A stretch of 5,744 bases of DNA, taken from assembly GCA_027005175.1 (NCBI GenBank), contig JALTMC010000292.1:1-5744 (forward strand), in the 5' to 3' direction. Shown here in pieces: positions 1 to 4,889 of this stretch (positions are counted from its first letter, which is position 1; every line of letters starts with the position of its first letter). Below the pieces are notes generated by a model. The model saw only the letters and a program-made list of their open reading frames with translations, did not search any database and was not told where the DNA came from. A program made the translations under genes and the position numbers. This DNA is from Myxococcales bacterium. Its GTDB lineage: Bacteria; Myxococcota_C; UBA6777.

Positions 1-126
1 GTGGAAACAGCGGACTCGGAAGCAGCGGAAACAACGGACTCGAAAGCAGCGGAAACAACGGACTCGAAAGCAGCGGAAACAGCGGACTCGGAAGCAGCGG
101 AAACAACGGAAGCAGCGGACTCGGAA
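1..126 (+). repeat. 24-bp in-frame tandem repeat encoding an AAETTDSK-type linker
   Basis: A 24-bp unit encoding AAE-T-(T/A)-D-S-(K/E) is repeated with few changes over positions 1-93. It then decays into AAETTE and AADSE up to about position 126. The window begins inside a unit, since the first codon GTG aligns with the GCG of the later copies, so more copies probably lie to the left. The product is a highly acidic, probably disordered linker in front of the S49 domain. Because the unit is a multiple of three, gain or loss of copies would only change linker length. Confidence 0.9.
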
Positions 127-1350
127 GTTACAGAGGTAACGGAAGAATCTGTTCAGAAGGAAGCTGATAAACCCTCTTCGTCTTCCGAGCAAAGCGAGAA
201 AGGAGATAAAGAGGAACCATCCCCATCTGAGACTGACGACGATGAAGACCTCTTTGTTGATTTGGATGATGTCGATTTGGAGGGCTTGGTGTGGTGGCGA
301 TGGACGAGAATCCGTCGTCGTCCTTTGGTGGCAGTTATTCCGGTTGCCGGTACGATCGTGGATGAGGCTAGTAGTCAGTCTCGGGGGCAGCAGGCAGATA
401 GACCTTGGGTTGTGGCAGCGATTGAGGAAGCTCGACAAAATCCACAGATAAAAGGTGTGGTGTTGTGGGTGAATTCACCCGGTGGATCGGGATTTGCGTC
501 CGAAGCTATCTGGTGGGCTTTGAAACGTTTGGGGGAGGAGAAGCCTGTCATTACTTATATGGACAGTTATGCCGCATCAGGCGGATATTACGTAGCTTGT
601 GGCACCCAAAAGATTGTAGCAAGCCCCTGGTGTATCACCGGATCTATCGGTGTTTTCGGGGGGAAAGTGTCTGTTGAGAGCTTGATGCAGCGACTTAAAA
701 TAGGCTATTCCGTTGTGGGTGAGTCGGCAGGGTTGCGGTTGATGTCACCGTTTCGTTCCTCCTCCGATGCAGACAAACAGCGTTGGTTGGAACAACTTGC
801 TCTGTTTTACGATCGATTTTTGATGCGTGTTGCAGAACATCGCGATATGAGTGTGGAAGAGGTTCACGAGAAGGCTCAAGGTAAAGTGTATCTGGGTGAG
901 CATGCTCGTGAACTCGGTCTGGTTGACCAGACCGGCCACCTGTCTGATGCTGTTAAGCTTGTTTGTGATGAAGTGGAGATCCCTATTCCAGAGAGCCTCT
1001 ACTGGCTCCGTCCCTCCCAACGACTCCGACTCTCGGATCTGCGTGATGCTATGCAGATGGGGACGACCTCTTCTCTCTGGCGAATGCTGAAGTACAACAG
1101 CCAACCCTCGCATCATCGAACAGTACGAACTGCTAGTTTGTGTGGTCCAGATGCTTCGTTGGTACAAAACTTATTAACAGAACAAACGGTTCACTCTGCA
1201 CTTCGTCTTGATGCCTCTGGAACATCGGGTATGTTGGGTGGTGTTTCGGCTTCGTTGTTACAGCAACTTCCGATGCAGGAATACCTCGGTGTGATGCAGA
1301 TGATCGCAGGTGGCGACATCGCCGCATGGTGTGATATACGTTGGAAGTGA
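1..1350 (+). CDS. sppA: Signal peptide peptidase SppA, C-terminal S49 domain (5' partial)
   Basis: Serine protease of family S49, which degrades cleaved signal peptides at the inner membrane. Numbering from the first codon in the window, residues 1-95 are an acidic Ala/Glu/Thr/Ser-rich linker and residues 108-325 are an S49 domain. Visible motifs are NSPGGS (158-163), YAASGGYY with the probable nucleophile Ser193, GSIGVFGG (214-221) and an AQGKVYLGEHARELGLVD segment. These align by eye with the second (C-terminal) domain of E. coli-type two-domain SppA. No Lys lies at the place where one-domain SppA has its general base: the segment reads ESAGLRLMSPF. I infer that the Lys-bearing first domain is encoded left of the window. 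The GTG at position 1 is probably not the start, because it replaces a repeat-unit GCG codon. The C-terminal tail of about 120 residues is unassigned. Family call firm; two-domain layout inferred. Confidence 0.9.
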   Translation: METADSEAAETTDSKAAETTDSKAAETADSEAAETTEAADSEVTEVTEESVQKEADKPSSSSEQSEKGDKEEPSPSETDDDEDLFVDLDDVDLEGLVWWRWTRIRRRPLVAVIPVAGTIVDEASSQSRGQQADRPWVVAAIEEARQNPQIKGVVLWVNSPGGSGFASEAIWWALKRLGEEKPVITYMDSYAASGGYYVACGTQKIVASPWCITGSIGVFGGKVSVESLMQRLKIGYSVVGESAGLRLMSPFRSSSDADKQRWLEQLALFYDRFLMRVAEHRDMSVEEVHEKAQGKVYLGEHARELGLVDQTGHLSDAVKLVCDEVEIPIPESLYWLRPSQRLRLSDLRDAMQMGTTSSLWRMLKYNSQPSHHRTVRTASLCGPDASLVQNLLTEQTVHSALRLDASGTSGMLGGVSASLLQQLPMQEYLGVMQMIAGGDIAAWCDIRWK

Positions 1351-1371
1351 AGTTGTGAACGGAAGGTCTCC

Positions 1372-1545
1372 TTGGTTCGACGGCGTAGTGAGTTGGTGTC
1401 AAAAAAGAAACTGATTAAGAAGGACAAAGCAGAGTTAGCTAAAATCGAAGAGGATCTGGAAACAATGCCTGTCGGGGAAACATCCGAAGATCTTGAAGCT
1501 TCTGAACTCATCCGAAAAACGGCAAAGTTACTCAACCTGTCATGA
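1372..1545 (+). CDS. Small Lys/Glu-rich hypothetical protein (57 aa)
   Basis: No family recognised. A TTG at 1372 is preceded by GGAAGG (1361-1366) with a 5-nt gap and gives a 57-residue product. A GTG at 1396 would give 49 residues. The product is basic at the N-terminus (VRRRSELVSKKKLIKKDK), then acidic (ELAKIEEDLETMPVGETSEDLEASEL), and ends KTAKLLNLS. This composition suggests a soluble, mostly helical protein and is unlike the random products of shadow frames. It is in the same frame as sppA, 21 bases after its TGA, so it may be co-transcribed or be a detached C-terminal extension. Its TGA overlaps the stop of the convergent ATPase gene. It could still be a chance open frame. Confidence 0.5.
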   Translation: MVRRRSELVSKKKLIKKDKAELAKIEEDLETMPVGETSEDLEASELIRKTAKLLNLS

Positions 1546-3474
1546 TTCGAATTTACAAACATGAGGGGCTAGGTTCTCTGCCAGCCACGTACCAAATGAC
1601 TTGCAAAAAGGTGTGAATGTTTTGTCTGTGTTGTGAGTGTCTTGGGAGGACTCCCACAGCAGTACAGGGCGTAGATCCCAGAGCGTGCGAGCGATTCTGG
1701 GCGAGAATAGAAAGTTTGTAGGGAAGAGGCTTGGTTTCTGCTTCAGTAAGTCTTCCAGGGCGTTGCGGGCTTCAAATGCTGTGAGAGGTTTGGGTGCAGT
1801 GCTCAATACAAACAAGAGCATGCGTCGAAAGATGCGCTCCTCTTCACTTAAATCAATGGTGTCTGGATCAGGGAAATCAACAAAATGGAGGCCCAGCTCC
1901 TCCAACATCAAGTCGTACTTTTCTTGAAGTGGGTAGTCTTGGGGGGGGATCGTTATTTGTGTGTCGTGTAAGAGGTTATCGCGATAGCCTAGCCGGGCCG
2001 CGAGAAGCACTCCCATATACTGGCTCGATACACCATCGATATGGGACAAGACATCACAGATCGACAATGTCTCTTCTCGATAAGGGTGGTATGCCAGATG
2101 AAACTGGTCAATCGCTAGAAGCAACCGGCACTTTTGATGACGGAGCTGATGGAGCTGTTGGTAAAATTCTTCACGCAACTCATCCAACGAAAGCTGCTTC
2201 AATGATATGCCTTCCGAAGGAGACTTCTCATCTCCACTTCTCTGAACGCTACCCTCTCTCAACTCATGTCTCATGATTCCCGACCCGTGACCCGTGATCC
2301 GTGACCCATGACTTCCCAATTCCCTTAACATATACCGAAGGAATGTGGTGGCCGAGAGGGTGGGGCTTTGTGGTTCGAGGCGGTAGGTTATGACTCGATC
2401 GAATCCCGTGAAATATTGTGTTGCCTGGGCAACAAAGATACTTTTGCCACTGCCAGGATAACCGGACAACAGAACAAAGTTGGGTTGGTTGTCTCGTGTG
2501 TTATCCAACGCTGTTTTGAGTTGTTGGTGGAGTGTTTGGAAGTCTTCTTTTGGCATGGTGGGTGGGCGTATCTTATCCCATTCTGGTTGAAGATCGATAG
2601 AGCCCAACCTTTGTTGTTGGTATTCTTCCCTATGTTGTGCAACCTTTGGATTGCCTTGGAAGAGCAGACGTCGAGCGGTGTCAGGGAGTTGGTGGAGGGA
2701 GGTATACTGCAAGTACCATGGTGGCACATCGGGGAGATGGGCGTAGATATGATGTTCGCTCTCACCGGCCTCAATACATCTTATATGAAGGAAGGGTGCC
2801 AGAGGAGCATTCAGAGTTGGTGAGCACATCATATAAGGCAGGTATGCTTCTTGTTTGGGCAACAGGAACTCAGGTCGAGGAGACCAGGAGCCGTCTGCTG
2901 CTCGTACCCCGTTGTGTTTGGGGTCCCAAAAGACAATAGGGCACTCTTCTAAGAGAGGTTGTATGGGGGCCAACAGGCTCCAGAGTAGGGAACGATGGGT
3001 TAATATGTCTTGTTCTTGGGCATCAAAGCTACCGTGGGCAAAGCTATTGCGATAGCGAAGTAGCTGGGAGAGCGGGCTCCTCTTGTCGCGAGGATCGCCA
3101 TAAGTAAAGGAAAGAAGAGGATGGATCTGAACTTGCCATTGATTGCGTCGGTACAAGTGTGAAATACGAGAGCCGATGTAGGCCCAGTTACCAACAGTGA
3201 GTTCTCTTTGGCCTTCCAAGAATGTTCGGAACAACATCCGATCAAGGGCGTGATCTTGCTCGGAGCCGTGCAGGTATTCAGCAATCCACAGCCATCCCAG
3301 ATGACGCAACCATGCTTCCAACAAGAGAATTAACTCATCAGCACTGTTGATGAGAGGTTCTCGCAACATCTCAATGGTGCTATAGGCAAGCGGGGCGGGG
3401 ATTCTCCAGTAGGCAGAATCTTTTTGTGTGTGGAGAGGGAAGGATTCTTGTGTGGGAGAAAGAGTGGGTGACAC
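1540..3474 (-). CDS. HEPN-like/STAND-like P-loop ATPase fusion, 644 aa
   Basis: Not assignable to a named gene. The GTG start at 3474 has an AGGA ribosome site (3482-3485) 7 nt upstream. Residues 30-175 look all-helical and contain LRYRNSFAHG, an Rx4H motif (Arg142-Asn143-His147) typical of HEPN domains, which are often RNases. Residues 176-310 form a mixed segment (APFLHIRC, YLQYTSLH) of unknown role. Residues 330-505 are a P-loop NTPase: Walker A GYPGSGKS (338-345, Lys344), Walker B LLLAIDQFHLAY (451-462, Asp456), and a possible sensor/arginine segment LLAARLGYRD (490-499). Residues 540-635 resemble the winged-helix region after STAND ATPases (STAPKPLTAFEA, FCKSFGTWLAE). The acidic pair that usually follows DQF in DQFEEL-type STAND Walker B motifs is His-Leu here. 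Residues 388-401 are encoded by a heptamer repeat. No C-terminal sensor repeats, transmembrane segment or signal peptide are seen. A role in stress signalling or phage defence is possible but unproven. Confidence 0.8.
   Translation of the reverse strand: MSPTLSPTQESFPLHTQKDSAYWRIPAPLAYSTIEMLREPLINSADELILLLEAWLRHLGWLWIAEYLHGSEQDHALDRMLFRTFLEGQRELTVGNWAYIGSRISHLYRRNQWQVQIHPLLSFTYGDPRDKRSPLSQLLRYRNSFAHGSFDAQEQDILTHRSLLWSLLAPIQPLLEECPIVFWDPKHNGVRAADGSWSPRPEFLLPKQEAYLPYMMCSPTLNAPLAPFLHIRCIEAGESEHHIYAHLPDVPPWYLQYTSLHQLPDTARRLLFQGNPKVAQHREEYQQQRLGSIDLQPEWDKIRPPTMPKEDFQTLHQQLKTALDNTRDNQPNFVLLSGYPGSGKSIFVAQATQYFTGFDRVITYRLEPQSPTLSATTFLRYMLRELGSHGSRITGHGSGIMRHELREGSVQRSGDEKSPSEGISLKQLSLDELREEFYQQLHQLRHQKCRLLLAIDQFHLAYHPYREETLSICDVLSHIDGVSSQYMGVLLAARLGYRDNLLHDTQITIPPQDYPLQEKYDLMLEELGLHFVDFPDPDTIDLSEEERIFRRMLLFVLSTAPKPLTAFEARNALEDLLKQKPSLFPTNFLFSPRIARTLWDLRPVLLWESSQDTHNTDKTFTPFCKSFGTWLAENLAPHVCKFES
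2272..2313. repeat. Six heptanucleotide tandem units inside the ATPase gene
   Basis: Reading the plus strand, consecutive 7-mers are CATGATT, CCCGACC, CGTGACC, CGTGATC, CGTGACC and CATGACT. On the coding strand the consensus is GGTCACG. The array encodes residues 388-401 of the minus-strand ATPase (SHGSRITGHGSGIM), a low-complexity stretch between the Walker A and Walker B blocks. Six units make 42 bp, so the present copy number keeps the frame, but a change of one or two units would break it. The pattern resembles the short tandemly repeated heptamers known from other bacterial genomes. Confidence 0.8.
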
Positions 3475-3481
3475 GATATTG

Positions 3482-3506
3482 TCCTGTCTTTGTTATGGGC
3501 GACAGG
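3482..3506 (-). promoter_or_regulatory. Ribosome binding site of the ATPase gene inside a small hairpin
   Basis: On the minus strand the AGGA site (3485-3482) lies 7 nt before the GTG start and fixes that start. The same bases are part of a 6-bp inverted repeat: CCTGTC (3506-3501), a 12-nt loop, then GACAGG (3488-3483). If the stem forms in the mRNA it would cover most of the ribosome site and lower translation. The stem is short, so any regulatory role is conjecture. Confidence 0.45.
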
Positions 3507-3514
3507 CTGCATGG

Positions 3515-3533
3515 TTTGACTCTTTAAGTCAAA
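3515..3533. repeat. Inverted repeat in the barrel-ATPase gap
   Basis: TTTGACT (3515-3521), loop CTTTA, AGTCAAA (3527-3533) form a perfect 7-bp inverted repeat in the 116-bp gap between the two minus-strand genes. The stem is A/T-rich and no T-tract follows on the minus strand, so it is a poor intrinsic terminator. It could be an operator-like site or chance. The rest of the gap (3475-3590) shows no convincing promoter, so whether the ATPase is co-transcribed with the barrel gene is open. Confidence 0.4.
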
Positions 3534-3590
3534 AATCTGGGTCTTTGTTTTGTTCCAGTCTCGCTTGGACTTCTTATGTTGGGAGAGTGA

Positions 3591-4181
3591 TTAGAATACG
3601 AATTCCACTCCAATCTTTCCATAAAATGGCATAAAAAAGACGTTGGCAAACATGAATTGATAATCAATTTCCCCAATTAACCGTATTAATCGTGAGATGG
3701 GAATTCGTACTCCGAGACCGACCAAAAAACCAAAAAGTACAGGTCCTTGGTGAGTGGAAGCAATGGCTTCTCCGATGGCTAGATCCAGTGCGGCCCTGAG
3801 ATAGAACCAGCCAAATCGTGCTCGAATCCCTGGCTTGAAGGAGACATAGCCCCACCTGTTCTCGTAGTAATTGTCCATGGCCAAGTGGGTTCCTAGAGCG
3901 AGGTCAAGAGACAAATGGGGGTTTACCCAAAGGTGACCACCGAGTTCGAGAATACCAAAACCAAATGTAACACCTGGGATATCACTATACGTGTCGACAA
4001 AGTGAACACCACCTGTTAGGGACAAAGCAAATCGGGGACGAAAGCGATACGTACTCCTAGGGCTAGGGCTGTGATCCTGCCACCGTCTAGAGCCCCAGTA
4101 AGCCTCCGCTTGTTGGGTGGGAAAGAGAGTGAGCAGGGTTCCTGCTACGAGAGTGAATACCAACAAAGCTCTCTTCAACAT
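3591..4181 (-). CDS. Small outer-membrane beta-barrel protein, 196 aa
   Basis: A secreted protein with a clear Sec signal peptide: basic MLKR, a hydrophobic core to about residue 20, and a signal peptidase I-type end QAEA before Tyr28. The mature part (about 169 residues) alternates hydrophobic and polar residues in roughly eight strands. Examples are FALSLTGGVHFVD, LSLDLALGTHLA, FYLRAALDLAIGEA and RLIGEIDYQFMFAN. It ends KIGVEFVF, which fits the Omp85-recognised beta-signal (polar-x-Gly-x-x-hydrophobic-x-hydrophobic) with a terminal aromatic residue. This indicates an OmpX/OmpA-barrel-sized protein; no specific family is recognised. The ATG at 4181 is chosen over the upstream in-frame ATG at 4238 because a perfect ribosome site lies 4 nt before it and the signal peptide starts there. 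It is upstream of the ATPase gene on the same strand and divergent from the Omp85 gene, whose product class would fold such barrels. Confidence 0.85.
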   Translation of the reverse strand: MLKRALLVFTLVAGTLLTLFPTQQAEAYWGSRRWQDHSPSPRSTYRFRPRFALSLTGGVHFVDTYSDIPGVTFGFGILELGGHLWVNPHLSLDLALGTHLAMDNYYENRWGYVSFKPGIRARFGWFYLRAALDLAIGEAIASTHQGPVLFGFLVGLGVRIPISRLIRLIGEIDYQFMFANVFFMPFYGKIGVEFVF

Positions 4182-4185
4182 AAAG

Positions 4186-4192
4186 CCTCCTT
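4186..4192 (-). promoter_or_regulatory. Strong Shine-Dalgarno AAGGAGG of the barrel gene
   Basis: CCTCCTT on the plus strand is AAGGAGG on the minus strand, 4 nt before the ATG whose first base is 4181. It decides the start of the barrel protein in favour of the signal-peptide Met rather than the ATG 19 codons further upstream. Confidence 0.9.
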
Positions 4193-4224
4193 CGGTATGT
4201 GTATACCTTTGATCTTTATCATAG

Positions 4225-4250
4225 TTGGAATGCTTCAATGTTCATTCCAA
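4225..4250. promoter_or_regulatory. 8-bp perfect inverted repeat upstream of the barrel gene (operator candidate)
   Basis: TTGGAATG (4225-4232) and CATTCCAA (4243-4250) are perfect inverted copies separated by 10 bp, 44 to 69 bp upstream of the barrel ATG. Immediately downstream on the minus strand is TATGAT (4223-4218), a possible -10 element without a good -35 at 16-18 bp. The repeat would cover the -35 region, a common place for an operator or activator site. Promoter and operator roles are inferred. Confidence 0.45.
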
Positions 4251-4298
4251 GAGTCAGGACTGAAAGCAAATCCCTTATACCACGAAAGGTATGATGTG

Positions 4299-4407
4299 CC
4301 TACCACGATCCAAACTCTCGGTGGAGGTGGTACGGTAAAAATGCCCAATCAGAAGTATCGGCTGTTTGTACCCTACCACGATCCAAACTCTTGGTGGAGG
4401 TGGTACG
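4299..4407. repeat. Pair of 36-bp direct repeats separated by 37 bp
   Basis: Copies at 4299-4334 and 4372-4407 differ at one base (C/T, at 4319 and 4392). Each starts CCTACCACGATCC and ends GGTGGAGGTGGTACG, with TACCAC near the left end inverted as GTGGTA near the right end. The intervening 37 bp (4335-4371) are unrelated to the repeats. The 73-bp period is not a multiple of three, so the copies would be read in different frames, which argues against coding. The sizes are those of a CRISPR repeat and spacer, but only two copies exist and no cas gene is in the window. A dispersed intergenic repeat is equally possible. A shorter TACCACGA at 4278-4285 may be a degenerate third piece. Confidence 0.85.
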
Positions 4408-4683
4408 TGGGTTGATTCCATCATCGAACGGTTGCTTCCCCAAGCAAATAGCATGCCGCAAATGTGATGCTTCTTGAACTTTGAAAAATACGTTCCTTCT
4501 TTTTTTGGATTTTCTTGTGATGTCTGTCTTCTCTCTTTCGTACGTTCTTCTTAAACTCGAGTCCTCTACCATTCTATGGCGACTGCTTTTTACTGAATTG
4601 GAGTAGTTCTTATCCAGTTGCTCGTATGAACTGGAACACCATTGCACCGATAGAGGGGGGGGATTGCTATGTCCATTTCTTGG

Positions 4684-4707
4684 CATTCTCCCATTCTCCC
4701 ATTCTTC
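4684..4707. repeat. Octamer tandem repeat, three units
   Basis: CATTCTCC, CATTCTCC and CATTCTTC are adjacent 8-mers in the intergenic region, followed by CATC. On the minus strand they read as the GGAGAATG type of simple repeat seen between genes in many bacteria. No function can be assigned. Confidence 0.75.
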
Positions 4708-4730
4708 CATCATGTGATGAGGGGGTCTGA

Positions 4731-4760
4731 TAGACATCGATTGGTTCGATCAGGTATATT
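4731..4760 (+). promoter_or_regulatory. Candidate sigma70-type promoter for the Omp85-family gene
   Basis: TAGACA (4731-4736) and TATATT (4755-4760) each match the -35 and -10 consensus at five of six positions, with an 18-bp spacer. Transcription would begin near 4767 and leave a leader of about 120 nt before the GTG at 4890. Found by eye only. Confidence 0.4.
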
Positions 4761-4785
4761 GAGGTGTCTTAAGTGTACAAATGCC

Positions 4786-4821
4786 CTTTCATGTGAATCA
4801 TCTCCTTCATGTGAGCCATGT
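4786..4821. repeat. Adjacent 18-bp direct duplication in the Omp85 leader
   Basis: Positions 4786-4803 and 4804-4821 match at 14 of 18 bases, including TTCATGTGA in both. The second copy contains the in-frame ATG at 4818, the alternative start of the Omp85 gene. It could be a pair of binding half-sites in the leader or a decayed duplication. Confidence 0.5.
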
Positions 4822-4889
4822 TAAGATCTTGTAAGAGATACATTTTCGGAGTAATAACCAGTCTGGCAGTGTGCGGAGTTGAGAATAGA

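Larger units (their letters stand above)
4182..4889. other. Divergent intergenic region without a convincing gene
   Basis: About 700 bp between the divergent barrel and Omp85 genes. It contains an inverted repeat near the barrel gene (4225-4250), a 36-bp direct-repeat pair (4299-4407), a pyrimidine-rich stretch around 4490-4560, a run of eight G (4655-4662), an octamer repeat (4684-4707), a plus-strand promoter candidate (4731-4760) and an 18-bp duplication (4786-4821). Open frames here lack ribosome sites and have odd composition. No tRNA or rRNA is seen. Positions 4408-4650 show nothing I can name. Confidence 0.7.

Noticed and set aside
745-1562. Minus-strand open frames opposite sppA and the small frame
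   Set aside because: They lie opposite well-supported coding sequence and show no domain or ribosome site.
1637-2939. Several plus-strand open frames opposite the ATPase gene
   Set aside because: The minus-strand frame shows Walker A, Walker B and HEPN-like motifs over the same DNA; these are antisense shadows.
3515-3533. Intrinsic terminator between the barrel and ATPase genes
   Set aside because: The stem is A/T-rich and no T-run follows on the minus strand.
4182-4238. N-terminal 19-codon extension of the barrel protein
   Set aside because: The AAGGAGG site and the signal peptide place the start at 4181; the extension would bury both.
4299-4407. Firm CRISPR array call
   Set aside because: Only two repeats, no cas genes in the window and no match to a repeat type I recognise; kept as a repeat pair only.
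4071-4415. 114-codon plus-strand open frame
   Set aside because: Starts inside the barrel gene on the opposite strand and reads the two 36-bp repeats in different frames; a shadow.
4300-4737. 145-codon minus-strand open frame in the intergenic region
   Set aside because: No ribosome site before its ATG, odd composition, and it runs through the octamer repeat and into one 36-bp repeat; probably non-coding.
4742-4752. GGTTCGATC resembling a tRNA T-loop
   Set aside because: Flanking bases do not pair into a T-stem and no acceptor or anticodon arm is found nearby.
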